Assembly: GCF_037126465.1 (NCBI RefSeq)
Contig: NW_026999403.1
Location: 1,178,001 to 1,242,000 of the forward strand
DNA from: Ornithodoros turicata
Lineage: Eukaryota; Arthropoda; Arachnida; Ixodida; Argasidae
DNA: 64,000 nt
Direction of reading: 5' to 3'
The notes under the pieces are model-generated. The model was given only the letters and a program-made list of their open reading frames with translations. It had not been told where the DNA came from and ran no database searches. Below, piece by piece: positions 19,707 through 29,996 of this stretch. Position 1 is the first letter of the stretch. Each line of letters begins with the position of its first letter. Both the position numbers and the translations under genes were made by a program.

Positions 19707-19814
19707 ATGTTCCTGACTTGGCGCCTTGTGGTGCTCTTAGCTGTGTTGATGCCTGTGGTCATGGATTCTTCTGATTCTAACCAACAGAAAGAGTGGACGC
19801 CACGTAGCTTCTCG
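19707..19814 (+). CDS. Secreted peptide copy C, signal-peptide exon
   Basis: ATG at 19707 opens 36 codons ending in phase 0 before GTAAGG (19815). The signal peptide is clearly homologous to copy B: TWRLVV, a Leu/Val core and LMPVVM in register, with CTGAAACCAAAT conserved upstream. The residues after it are unrelated and contain no Cys, so the first knot cysteine is missing. No exon 2 resembling 2592-2669 or 14856-14933 was found downstream to 24 kb. This may be a decayed paralogue, a gene with a different mature exon, or one whose second exon was lost among TE insertions. Confidence 0.55.
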
Positions 19815-21413
19815 GTAAGGTGAACTTTTAGCTCAATGTGCGCATGTCTTCTAACTGTTCTACTCTTGTTTCGATGACAAAGAACCGAAGATGCGCGCCA
19901 AACCTGCGTTTTAAATATTTCAATAAGCACACAAAAGTTTGAAGGGTGATGATGATGATGATGATAGGAGGGAAAAAAGTGGAGATGTGAGCCCGCTCAC
20001 TGCTGACAAGCTACTCGACGTCTAGTAAAGAAAACAGAAGACGGGAAAGACTACTGTATTTCTTCTCAACTCTATAAGTACCACGTACGTGTCACGGATC
20101 TTTGGCAAGAGGGGCACCCCTCGCCTGGACAAAGGGCGCTACAGCACTTCCGGAACAGTTAACGTCAAAAGTTCCACACTGCGTTAGCTTCTTCTTGCGA
20201 TTGTTCCCATGTTCCCCCCAAGGGCGGTGCTTAGCAGCAAGGACAGGGATCTTACACTGTGAAAGATAAGAGTAGTCGTAACATCATACAAGAAGACGGA
20301 ATGTCGAAGCGCGATATTATTCTATTTTGGAGAGCGAAAAAGTGAGAAAACAGAGGCTGAAGTGCTGCCTGAAGTGACAGATGACGTCCCAGTGTCGTCA
20401 TCTTCACGGGACTGCCGCAGAGCGAGTAAATGAATGTCACAGAGTGAAGACCGCATTTCACGCGCTGTTGTAAGAGTCCCAGGTACATAATTGGTGCGCA
20501 TGCATGAAAATACTTTGAAGCAAACCGTCAACCGTGATATATCGAGTGATATAAAATCTTGCGCCATACTAGGGCACAATTTGCGAAGAAAGATGCGCTA
20601 ACTGTTTCTTACTCTGTGTGGCTGAAAAATTGCTACTTGCTCTGAGTTATACAGCCTTATGTCGTTCAAATTGACCAAGGGCACATATTTACGTAGACTG
20701 TTGCATTCAGGAGACCATTCGCGAAGTTTAGTGACAATTTGCAGTCCTGGGGAGTAAATGTCGGGACTAAATGTCGGGTTAGGGGACTAAAATGGGGAGT
20801 AATTGCACACTAGGGGAGTAGAAGCTGCAATTCCTCCCCGTTTTACTCCTTTTTTTCTTAGAGTGTACGCGTTAACGGTTAGCGATTCGCAGAACTTTCA
20901 TGGTGCGCGCACACGTGTAGGGCCGCGGTGTGCAGACCTGGGCAAACTATTAGGGCTACCATCTGCCGTAAAGAGTAAAAAAAAAAGAAAGAAGGAATAA
21001 TAATAATACGAAGTGATATAACGACTTCACGGAGAAACGCAGCAACCCACAATGAACTTGCAAACACCGATGAACCTGCGGAAAAGGTAACAAGAAAATC
21101 TTTTAAGATTGTAAACTGGTGAAACATATTGAACATGCAGAAAGGAAGCATTGGAGGTACACGTTACGACTCAGTTTGATTTTGGCTATGCTGCGAGTAT
21201 ACATGAGATAAGCTTATCACGAATAACTATAGTGTTTCACAAAGATAAATTGATCAGTGTAGGTGTTAACACAAACTTTATTGACAGAGTAACAGCGAAG
21301 TCATATCAGTTACATAACCCAACACGTGATCCTTTAGAAAATCGACCTGGATTTTCAATTTCGATCAATTTCAGATCGATCTTCAATTTGTCGTTATTCC
21401 ATAATGCATTGTT
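19815..21413. other. Region downstream of copy C exon 1
   Basis: A bare (GAT)n run at about 19948-19968, and a small imperfect inverted repeat near 20745-20850 (GGACTAAAATGGGGAG against CTCCCCGTTTTACTCC). No exon or TE body was recognised. Confidence 0.4.
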
Positions 21414-21416
21414 TCG

Positions 21417-21690
21417 GTGGTGGTGGTGGTGATGGTGAAAGGGCTTGCCGTTGTCGGCCTCACGTATGTGGGCAACGTCACGACTGACGCCCTGGGGAAG
21501 TGTGCGTCCTGGGCCGACTTCTAGGGGAACTGTGCCGACATATGTCTGAAAGCGTCTGAGGAAAACCCAGGAAAAACCCCAGACAGCACAGCCGGCACCG
21601 GGATTCGAACCCAGGTACCTCCCAGTCTCGACGCCAGTTTCGGCCAGTGATTCGCCCCGAGCTCTTGCGCGAGCCTATACCAAATCGGCT
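21417..21690 (-). mobile_element. tRNA-derived SINE, fuller copy
   Basis: Minus strand: a head with B-box-like GGTTCGAATCCCGG, then the body GCCGGCTGTGCTGTCTGGGG, GGTTTTCCTCAGACGCTTTC and GACATATGTCGGCACAG, ending in a CACC-rich tail (GGTGGTGGTGGTGG on the plus strand at 21417). Same family as 16172-16330. The 5' limit is approximate. Confidence 0.75.
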
Positions 21691-21895
21691 TTGGAGCGCG
21701 CGAACTATAAATACAACGATAAGGATCGCTATGTGAAAGTTCAAGCTCGGGGCCCAGGGCCATTCAGCGTCACCTTCGCAGTGTACAGGCGGTGAATGAT
21801 TTCATCGTCAAACAGCGCACGTGCAGTTGCAATACTTCTCACATGCCACAACAGTGGCAAACACAAGCGGGCTAGCGTATAAGTGCGCCAAAGGT

Positions 21896-22275
21896 TGGTT
21901 TACACTGCCGCGTTTACGTTTGCGCTTGCGGCGAATCGTCGCCATGGCAACACAGCCCGCCTCTCCGCAAACTCAGTACGTAAGCGGAACGGAAGGAGCT
22001 GAGCCAACTCCAACTTCTCCATGCAAGCACCGCAAGCCAAGTGCCCAATAGCAGGAGAGGATATAGCGCATGCGCATTCTATGCGTGGGGAGCTCACGGT
22101 ATCTGCGGCGTTTCCCTTTTCTCCCTGGAGGGTGCGTTGTGAACGGCGCTCGTTCATTGGAGGAACGTAACGGCCCAACGCAGTGATGTGAACGGCGACT
22201 GCGAAACCGACAACGTGAACCTGTTCCGCGACGAAAACACATAAACGCAAGCGTAAAACGCAGCAGTGTGAACCA
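21896..22275. mobile_element. TIR MITE (about 380 bp)
   Basis: TGGTTTACACTGCCGCGTTT near 21896 against AAACGCAGCAGTGTGAACCA ending at 22275, with CGTTTGCGCTTGCG-type continuation. The CACACTG...GCTGCG ends resemble the MITE of 51.8 and 59.8 kb (GGTTCACACTAGTGCGTTC). No clear target duplication. Confidence 0.6.
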
Positions 22276-23431
22276 GAGTCTCGAAGACAGCGCACGCGCG
22301 CTGGGCGCATGTTGCATACGGCGCTGGCGTAGTGCGAGTGACACTAATTTCTTGCGTAAGCGCAGGGTTACAACGCCATTGCACGAACACGATGACACAT
22401 TACACGACTCCTGGTGGTCAGCGTGACGGACGAGGGAGGATTGCTCCTTTATTGCTCTATTGCTTTATTGCTGCTTGATTGCTTTATAGCCTCCTCATTG
22501 CTCCTTTAATCTCAAGGAGGAGGATTGAAATGTAGCCTAAGAACACACTAAATAAAAGCAGCCAAAAAGAACATGGGCACAGAGGGAGACACCACTTCTT
22601 CTTGGGCTTCTTTTTTTGCTGCTTTTGTTTAGTGTGATCGTGTATCAATTATCCCGCATCGCAACTGTTGTGTACCTGAGCATATGAGAGATCGATCAAT
22701 ATCAGCTCGTCCTCCCCGACGTCGAAGCGTAGAAACGTACTCTCACGTGCTCAAATTTCAGCGAACGTTACAGGAGCAAGAAGACACAGACACGACCTGT
22801 TCCCAGATGAAAGCTGGACTTTCTGTAAGCGCTAGGCAACCAAAATTGTTTGACGTATAGGCAGGATATATCTGAATTTGGAGTGAAGACAAAAGGACGG
22901 ACGAACGTACAACACCGTATAGTGTCCTGCGTTGTTCTTTTGTTGGTTCGTCCCCCCGAAACTCTACATAAATTCAAACGGCCGAACGAGCAATATAAAC
23001 GATACGCAAAGGAAAACGATATATAAACGAACGAGCAACGGTAAAAACAGCATTTCAGCCTCACCAACACGCAAGCCATGATCTGCCGTCAACTGTCTTC
23101 TTTCACCTACGTCATGTTTACACCAATGGGCTCGCATCATCATTTTATGCTCAAAATTATTTACTCGGCGGCACTTTGAGTCAAGAAAATGCTATCGAGA
23201 CATCCACGTAAAACACAATCTTTTGCGGTGGCGACTGCAATTCTGAAGGAACAGAAACGACTTCAGCCAAGCATGAGCCTTCGGAGTTCTTGTGTGAGTA
23301 CGCCGCAGCATACGCACCTTTCTTTTATTTATTTTTTAAGGTATTCCTTAATTGCCTCTGTTAACACTAACGAAAAAAAGTTCCGATGATATGGTTATAT
23401 GTGCCAATTATCTCTCCGATTATCTATGCGT
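22276..23431. other. Intergenic DNA with a small inverted repeat
   Basis: TTGCTTTATTGC-like simple repeats at 22440-22510. An imperfect inverted repeat at about 22546-22634 (CACTAAATAAAAGCAGCC against GCTGCTTTTGTTTAGTG) may be a very small MITE. Nothing else was recognised. Confidence 0.45.
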
Positions 23432-24386
23432 ACCAATTATCTCAATCTTGACACGATTGCGAATTGGGCATTCCCACCTAACGCATAATTATCTGCTTCG
23501 GGCCGAGGAACAACCGGTCTGTCAACACTGTAGTGAACCACTGACCGTACTGCATATTCTTATCAGTTGTCCCTTGTATGACCGCCACCGCATCACTCAT
23601 TTTTCGATATTTTATCGATATCACTTACCATATCATCCATCTCTTTTACTAGGTGACGATGGGATTGTCTCTTATGACAGTATCCTTGGTTTTTTAGACT
23701 CTACAAAGTTGATAAAATACATCTAGTCCTGTAATGAAATGAATTTCCCAGGTAGTGACAGTTTTCAAGTAATAGCATTTACGTTTTTACCATGCTTTTT
23801 ATGAGAACAGAAGCTTTTATATTGGTCAACATCGTAAACATTCATAGTCATTAAGTCATTGATTTGGCGCTCTTTGGCCCAAGACCGGCGTCGGGAAATT
23901 GGCGCCCCCATCGCCCGGCAGCAGCCGCAGTAGCCCCCTCCTGCATTCACGGTTGGGTCGCCGCAGGAGGGAGACCCCCACGTATAGCTGTGCGTGGCTT
24001 TCCCGTGTCTGGGGAAAGGGGGATCCTGGCGGTTGAGTGGACCCGGAGGTTGTTTTGGACCCTTCGGGGCCCCTCTGGGAAAGCAACACACCGCTTTGGC
24101 CCCTGCTTCCCATAGTCGGGTAGTCCTGGAAGGCCCGGCCAGGATTATTCAGCTAGTCGCCATCTACCTTTTCATTACTTTTTCTTTCTCCACTCCTTCA
24201 CTGTCTTCCTTTTCCTCCCTTCACCTTCTTTGGCGGCAAGGGTCAACCTTGGGCAGTCTTTTCACTCTCCAGAAGCTGCACTAGGGTATAGTGCAGAGGT
24301 AGGTGTTAGCGTGCGGGGCACGTTCCCCAAGTTGGGCTCCATGGTGGGCGACACGCCTGCTGCACTGAACAATAATATCTTCTTAC

Positions 24387-25634
24387 ATGGATAACCACCA
24401 CTCTAAAAAAACTGATCGGCGCCTAAAACGGAGCCGCACCGAGAGACCTGAACCGAATCTGCTTGATCTGTCTCCAGACCCTTGGTTTCCGAAGTTCCTA
24501 ATAATTCAGTCTAAGGAAGAGGGAAAGCCACTTGCTAAAATTTCTCCTTTTGTTGTGGCGAAGGAACTCGAAAAAGTAATCGGCAAATCTTACAACGCAA
24601 GAAAACTGAATGCAGGGGATATCCAGGTCGAAGTACAGAACAAACATCAAAGCACGGCACTACAGACACTGTCAAACATCGGGAACATACCTGTAAATGT
24701 TAACGTACACCGCACACTGAACATAACCAAAGGTGTAATATCAGAAGATGAACTCATCGAATGCACAGAATCTGAGATTGAAGATGGACTGAGTGAGCAG
24801 GGCGTGGTCTCTGCAAAACGGATCATTATGAGGAGGGATGGTAAGGAAATCCCAACCAAGCACATTATTCTTTCTTTTCAACTACATGCGTTACCTTCTA
24901 ATATAAAGGCTGGTTACCTCAGTTGCAATGTCAGACCATACATTCCAAACCCAAGACGTTGTTTCAAGTGCCAGCATTTTGGGCACAGTTCGCTTGTCTG
25001 CCGCGGACACTCCACCTGCCCAAAGTGCTCTGGCAAAGACCATTCGCCAGAGACTTGCAGCAATGAGTACCGTTGTGCCAACTGCCAGGGCAACCACCCG
25101 GTGTACTCTCGATCGTGTCCACGTTGGAAAGAAGAAAAAGAAATCATAAAGATCAAAACCGTACAAAACATTCCTTACAGAGCTGCAAAGACACAATACG
25201 AATTTCAAATCAAAGGATCTTTCTCCGAAGTGGTGCGCAGGGGAGTGGCACCACCAAGGAAATCTGTGGAAACTCAAACCTGCTCGCAGGTCTCTGAGTT
25301 CCCACCCTACACTCCCCAACAGGAGGCTGGAGACACTCAGGTGACTCCTGCAGTTACGGAGGCCAGCCGTTCAACTGGCCACAAAGAAACAGCCATGGCC
25401 TCCTCTAAGGTCGATGGCACACAATCAGTTTGGGACGGGGTCGTAAAAACCCCTTCCCAAAGAGGCACCCAAAGTATGGAGGTCGATGATGATGACTGCA
25501 TGTCGCAGAAGTCATCGTCGAGCCTCCCCAGCCTTCCTTCACAACGGAAGGAAAAACGAGAAAAAGGACGAGGAAGGGGTTTCAGAGGGAATGAGCAACA
25601 GAAACAACCCCCGCGAAGGGTCCAACCCCCCTAA
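24387..25634 (+). CDS. LINE ORF1, gag-like nucleic-acid-binding protein
   Basis: 415 residues, uninterrupted. Central-C-terminal residues about 195-250 carry three zinc knuckles: CFKCQHFGHSSLVC and CPKCSGKDHSPETC (both C-X2-C-X4-H-X4-C), then CANCQGNHPVYSRSC (C-X2-C-X3-H-X6-C). This is the layout of ORF1 proteins of I-type LINEs, which coat element RNA as a ribonucleoprotein. The N-terminal 180 residues look like a divergent RNA-binding region. The C-terminus is basic and low-complexity (RKEKREKGRGRGFRG). The stop TAA is followed directly by an in-frame ATG of the ORF2 frame. Confidence 0.9.
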   Translation: MDNHHSKKTDRRLKRSRTERPEPNLLDLSPDPWFPKFLIIQSKEEGKPLAKISPFVVAKELEKVIGKSYNARKLNAGDIQVEVQNKHQSTALQTLSNIGNIPVNVNVHRTLNITKGVISEDELIECTESEIEDGLSEQGVVSAKRIIMRRDGKEIPTKHIILSFQLHALPSNIKAGYLSCNVRPYIPNPRRCFKCQHFGHSSLVCRGHSTCPKCSGKDHSPETCSNEYRCANCQGNHPVYSRSCPRWKEEKEIIKIKTVQNIPYRAAKTQYEFQIKGSFSEVVRRGVAPPRKSVETQTCSQVSEFPPYTPQQEAGDTQVTPAVTEASRSTGHKETAMASSKVDGTQSVWDGVVKTPSQRGTQSMEVDDDDCMSQKSSSSLPSLPSQRKEKREKGRGRGFRGNEQQKQPPRRVQPP

Positions 25635-27449
25635 ATGGTACAAGTCCTTTCTAGTCGTTGTCACCAAGTGCTGCGCTTTCTTTTCCTCCTTTTTAGTGTG
25701 ACCGTTATGAACCACTTCCTCCAGTGGAACTGCCGTGGTTTACTTTCTAACTTAGACGACATTAACGATCTCTTCGACAAGTACAATGCAGCATGTTTCT
25801 GCCTCCAAGAAACATACTTAAACACACACACACCAAATCCAATTCGTCGACACAATGTATTTCGAAGAGATCGAACAGACGCCACTCGCGCATCTGGTGG
25901 CGTGGCTGTCGTAACACGAGGAACTGTTCCGTCCAAAGAAGTCCACTTAGTTACAGACTTGGAAGCCGTAGCCGTGCAGATGTGTCTGGACAGAATTGTC
26001 ACTATCTGCTCGGTCTATTTGCCACCATCAGGAAGTTTTGCACAGAGCGATATAGAACACTTAATCAGCCAACTTCCAACTCCATTTATACTCTTAGGCG
26101 ACTTTAACGCCCACAATCCGCTTTGGGGCAGTGCAAGAACCGACGGCCGAGGGAAAATGTTGGAAAGGGTCTTGTTATCAACCTCCATCTGTCTTTTAAA
26201 TACAGGAGCACCTACGTACGTCCACTGTTCAAGTCAGTCTTTTTCGGTCTTAGATTTATCGCTTTGCAGCCCATCTCTATATCAAAATATAGAATGGAGT
26301 GTGGAAGAAAACCCACTTGGGAGTGATCACTTTCCAGTGGTCCTGAAGTATATGTGTGCAGTTAATAGTCTGACAGCATGCCGCCCTAGATGGAAGCTCC
26401 AACATGCTGACTGGAATGCTTTCTCTAAAAAATGTGACCTGTCGTTAATCCCTGTGGAGAGGATGACGATTGAAGAGGCCAACAATGTAATTACCAACGT
26501 CATCCTCGATGCAGCAACACAATCCATTCCCAAGACTTCCGGTCGTCTACCGAAACGACCGAAGCCATGGTGGAACAGCGAGTGCAAGGAAACTCGTAAA
26601 CTTCAAAATCGTGCGTGGGGTACATTTCGGAGGTACCCCACATCACAAAATCTTCTTTTGTTTAAAAAGGCGAGAGCCAAGGCCAGATGGACGCGGAAAC
26701 AAGCAAAGCGGTCATCTTGGCACAACTTCGTGTCTTCCCTATCTCACAGTACCCCATCCAAAGTGGTGTGGGACAGACTTGGCAAAATCAGAGGAGAACA
26801 CCGCAGTTATACAATCCCTCTTTTAGAAGTCAATGGGCAGGTGTGCGGAAACCTACAAGAACAGGCGGATGCGCTCGGACAACATTTTGAACGCATCTCT
26901 GATTCATCCCATTACAGTCCCGAATTTCTTAGAGTAAAAACAAACGCTGAGAAACGAAAAATTCCAATGAGTGGTGGCGATGAGTACGTATACAATCAGC
27001 CGTTCACGATGGTGGAGCTTCAGCGATCTCTATTCGCTGCTAAAGCCACTGCCCCGGGCCCAGACAGAGTAACCTACTCCATGCTGTGCCACTTGTCCGA
27101 TGACTCAAAAAAATTGTTGCTCCTTTTCTTTAACCGCGTTTGGGCAGAGGGAACATTACCATTATTATGGAAAACTGCGACTGTCATTCCCCTTCTCAAG
27201 CCAAGAAAGGAAGCATCGAACCCAGCCAGTTACAGACCTATCGCCCTTACGAGTTGTATTGGGAAGACATTTGAGCGAATGGTCAATAACCGGCTGGTTC
27301 ATCATTTGGAAGAAAATAATTGCCTTTCTGAATTTCAATGTGGTTTTCGAACGGGGTGCTCCACTATGGATCACCTTGTTCGGCTAGAAACCACAATCCG
27401 TGAAGCCTTCGTCAGAAGACAACATTGCCTATCCGTTTCTTTGATTTAG
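25635..27449 (+). CDS. LINE ORF2 N-terminal part: endonuclease and start of reverse transcriptase
   Basis: Open from the TAAATG junction. A more typical start is the ATG at 25707, which begins directly with an APE-type endonuclease (FLQWNCRG). Further endonuclease motifs: CLQET (Glu), GDFNAHNPLWG (Asp/Asn) and SDHFPV (catalytic His). After a spacer come RT motifs ATAPGPDRV and NPASYRPIALTS, then CGFRTGCSTMDHL. The frame is lost at about 27435, just before RT motif A, and stops at 27447-27449. The enzyme would nick target DNA and prime reverse transcription. Confidence 0.9.
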   Translation: MVQVLSSRCHQVLRFLFLLFSVTVMNHFLQWNCRGLLSNLDDINDLFDKYNAACFCLQETYLNTHTPNPIRRHNVFRRDRTDATRASGGVAVVTRGTVPSKEVHLVTDLEAVAVQMCLDRIVTICSVYLPPSGSFAQSDIEHLISQLPTPFILLGDFNAHNPLWGSARTDGRGKMLERVLLSTSICLLNTGAPTYVHCSSQSFSVLDLSLCSPSLYQNIEWSVEENPLGSDHFPVVLKYMCAVNSLTACRPRWKLQHADWNAFSKKCDLSLIPVERMTIEEANNVITNVILDAATQSIPKTSGRLPKRPKPWWNSECKETRKLQNRAWGTFRRYPTSQNLLLFKKARAKARWTRKQAKRSSWHNFVSSLSHSTPSKVVWDRLGKIRGEHRSYTIPLLEVNGQVCGNLQEQADALGQHFERISDSSHYSPEFLRVKTNAEKRKIPMSGGDEYVYNQPFTMVELQRSLFAAKATAPGPDRVTYSMLCHLSDDSKKLLLLFFNRVWAEGTLPLLWKTATVIPLLKPRKEASNPASYRPIALTSCIGKTFERMVNNRLVHHLEENNCLSEFQCGFRTGCSTMDHLVRLETTIREAFVRRQHCLSVSLI

Positions 27450-29422
27450 AGAAAGCGTATGACACTGCGTGGCGACACGGCATTCTGCAGGATCTTTACT
27501 CCTTTGGCGTGGAGGGCAGACTCCTTAGATGCATTTCAAACTTCCTCCAGCACAGATCCTTTAGAGTGCGATTGGGAACCACTCTATCCCGCCCCTTCGT
27601 ACAAGAGAATGGTGTCCCGCAGGGATCCGTTCTCAGTGTTGTCTTATTTATTGTGAAAATCAACTCTGTGACCAATGTCATCCCACGCTCCATATCTTTC
27701 TCCTTGTACGTGGATGACATTCAAATATCTTGTTGCTCCGCGAACCTGTCAATATGCGAACGACAGATGCAGGTAGCCATCAATAATATGGCCAAGTGGT
27801 CTTCATCAAATGGATTTAAATTTTCAGCTGAGAAAACTGTGTGTGTCCATTTCTCTAGGATTAGAGGACTCTTTTCACCACCTACACTGCAGCTTAACCG
27901 ACGAGATATCCTTGTTCAACCAGAAGCCAAATTTCTTGGCATCACTTTCGACTCGAAGCTGACCTTCAAGGCTCATGTCCAAAACCTAAAGATAAAGTGT
28001 GTCAAATCATTAAACATTCTAAAAATAATTTCTCACAGATCTTGGGGTGCAGACCAGGAGACACTGCACAAAGTGTATACTGCATGTATTCGCTCGAAAC
28101 TTGATTATGGGTCCTTTGTCTACGGCTCTGCTCGCGAGTCGGTGTTGAAAGCCCTGGACCCTGTCCATCACCAGGGGCTCAGGCTCGTGCTTGGCGCCTT
28201 CCGAACATCTCCAGTACAGAGTCTATACGTTGAATCAAAGGAATGCTCCTTGAAAAGACGGCGTTCTTACCTCGGTACGTCGTACGCACTTAGAATACAT
28301 AGTCAACCCCAAAATCCAGCCTCGACTTGCGTCAAGCACACACGCTTTAAACAGCTGTTTATTAACAAGCCCTCTGTGGTCCCTCCATTCTCCTTGCGAA
28401 TTGCATCGGAGTTTGATTGCCACGGTTTCACGTCCTGTGACCTACAAGTTGTAGAGTGTAGCAGAAAGCTCCCACCCTGGGAACCACCTCCAAGGTCTGA
28501 CACCTCTTTGTCAAAATACAAGAAACAAGACAGTGCTTCATCAGTACTTCAACAAGAGTTTGCACACTTGAAAGACAGCTTTGATACCCATACTGAGATT
28601 TACACAGATGGGTCCAAGTCTAGTGCAGGAGTGACTTGTGCCATGATTTGTGGCGCGCACACAAGGTCTCATCGTATAAAAACATTTGCATCAATTTTTA
28701 CTGCCGAGGTTTACGCCATTATCTTGGCTCTCAACTACATCCTTCAAGATTCCATAAAGTCCTCTGTTATATATACAGACTCCTTGAGTTCCATTAACGC
28801 AATTTGTAGTCAGCACACAACAAAGAACTTGCTTGTGCAGCGAGCAAGATCTTTAGCCAGTTTGATAAGAACAAAGGGGTACTCCCTCATCCTATGCTGG
28901 GTGCCCAGCCACGTAGGCATCAAAGGCAATGAGTTGGCAGATCAAGCAGCTGCAGCTGCTCTCCAAAATGACGTCACACCTTTTGAGATGTCCGTGCAAG
29001 ACATGAGATCGGCACTCAAGAAATCACTGCACAGATTGTGGCAAGCCTTTTGGAACACACAGACAAATAATAAGCTCCACTTGGTTAAACCTCACATTCA
29101 GGATGCAGGAGACCGGCTGGAAAACCGCCTGTTGTGCACTTTACGAGCAAGGCTACGTATAGGCCATACTTACCTTACACACGGTTTCTTACTTCGGGGA
29201 GAGGAGCCACCTCAGTGTGCGCACTGTGGTCAGCTCCTGTCTGTCGTACACATACTCATCACATGCACACATCATGAAATACATCGCAAACATCACTTCA
29301 AGGTATTTTATAAATACTTCTTACCTCTTCACCCAGCCCTATTGCTTGGTGAAGAGGCTCTCGTCCCTTTTACAAGCGTCTTTGATTTCCTGAGAGACGT
29401 TGGCGTTATTAGCCTTTTATAG
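27425..29422 (+). pseudogene. LINE ORF2 C-terminal part (RT, RNase H, zinc finger), frameshifted
   Basis: Continues ORF2 in the +1 frame after an apparent single-base loss in a T-rich stretch at about 27435-27445. RT motif A is FFDLEKAYDTAW and motif B is GVPQGSVLSVVLF, where Val-Val replaces the usual Pro-containing stretch. The catalytic box is YVDD. RNase H follows with its four acidic positions: YTDGS, FTAEVYA, YTDSLSS and GNELADQAA. The C-terminus has CAHCGQLLSVVHILITC (C-X2-C-X7-H-X4-C) and ends VGVISLL. Everything except the one shift appears intact. No ATG is required here because it is the same gene as the preceding entry. Confidence 0.9.
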
Positions 29423-29521
29423 TCGCAGAGTAATGTTTTACACGTATACACTCATCTTTTATTAGTCATCGTGTTTACTCTTAAATAACCATATCATCAC
29501 CACTGTCTCAATCATACCTCA

Positions 29522-29588
29522 GTTTATGGCGCATTATGATCTTCGTTGTCAATGCGCCATTAAAACTCCAATCATCATCATCATCATC
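29522..29588 (+). promoter_or_regulatory. LINE 3' hairpin and (ATC)n tail
   Basis: TGGCGCATTATGATCTTCGT...CAATGCGCC folds with stem GGCGCATT/AATGCGCC, then ATTAAAACTCCAATC and ATC repeats. In LINEs of this kind the 3' structure and tail are recognised by the element's own reverse transcriptase. The same block recurs on nearly every LINE fragment in the window. Confidence 0.8.
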
Positions 29589-29655
29589 TTTGGCCCAAGC
29601 TGCCCTTGCGCCATAAAACCTTCAATTACACACACACATACACACCAATTATCTC

Positions 29656-29983
29656 TCTGACTTTCTATCCGTGTCGATTATCTATAGGATTATCTCACCA
29701 GCAGCTTCCAGTGCCCGACACGAGTTCGCGTTATAGCTTCCACTTTATCCACTCCGCAGCGTGGATGCACGTATGAAAGTACAAGTTCCGACCTCTGAGT
29801 CTCGGTCGCGAGGTCGCTCCGTGACAACACCAACAAAAGATAAATTAATGATGATGAATGGGAAAATTCGCCCTATGAGGTGCGAACTACCACCCCCAAG
29901 GCACAATGGGAAGGATGGAACAAGAAAGAGCATGAGAGAAGTGATGTTCTGAGGCTGCAACAACATGGAAAGGAGAGATACTT
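29656..29983. other. Intergenic DNA, nothing recognised
   Basis: Short ORFs on both strands without domains. Confidence 0.4.
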
Positions 29984-29996
29984 ACAAGGTGTATGT

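Larger units (their letters stand above)
23884..29587 (+). mobile_element. Nearly intact I-type LINE (5.7 kb) with 12-bp target duplication
   Basis: Bordered by the perfect repeat CTTTGGCCCAAG (23872-23883, 29588-29599). Layout: about 500 bp GC-rich 5' UTR, ORF1 (24387-25634), ORF2 (from 25635 or 25707) split by one frameshift near 27435, stop at 29420-29422, 3' UTR, hairpin at about 29526-29559, and an (ATC)n tail. The RNase H domain downstream of RT places it in the I superfamily. The full-length 5' end, perfect target duplication and single lesion indicate a young insertion. It is the probable source family for most of the (ATC)n-tailed fragments in the window. Confidence 0.92.
23444..29643 (+). 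mobile_element. 5'-truncated LINE of a second family, split by a nested LINE
   Basis: Target duplication ACCAATTATCTC at 23432-23443 and 29644-29655. The left part (23444-23883) encodes the C-terminus of an ORF2 (LTRLRIGHSHL, zinc finger CQHCSEPL..HILISC, LLGDDG..., stop at 23726) and half of its 3' hairpin. The right part (29600-29643) resumes at CTGCCCTTGCGCC and ends in an (AC)n tail instead of (ATC)n. The uninterrupted 3' end of a relative is at 38330-38395. The 5.7 kb LINE at 23884-29587 landed in the hairpin loop. Confidence 0.88.

Noticed and set aside
22154..22398. Overlapping ORFs in a GC-rich region, possible CpG-island gene
   Set aside because: They fall inside or beside a TIR MITE (21896-22275) and match no family.
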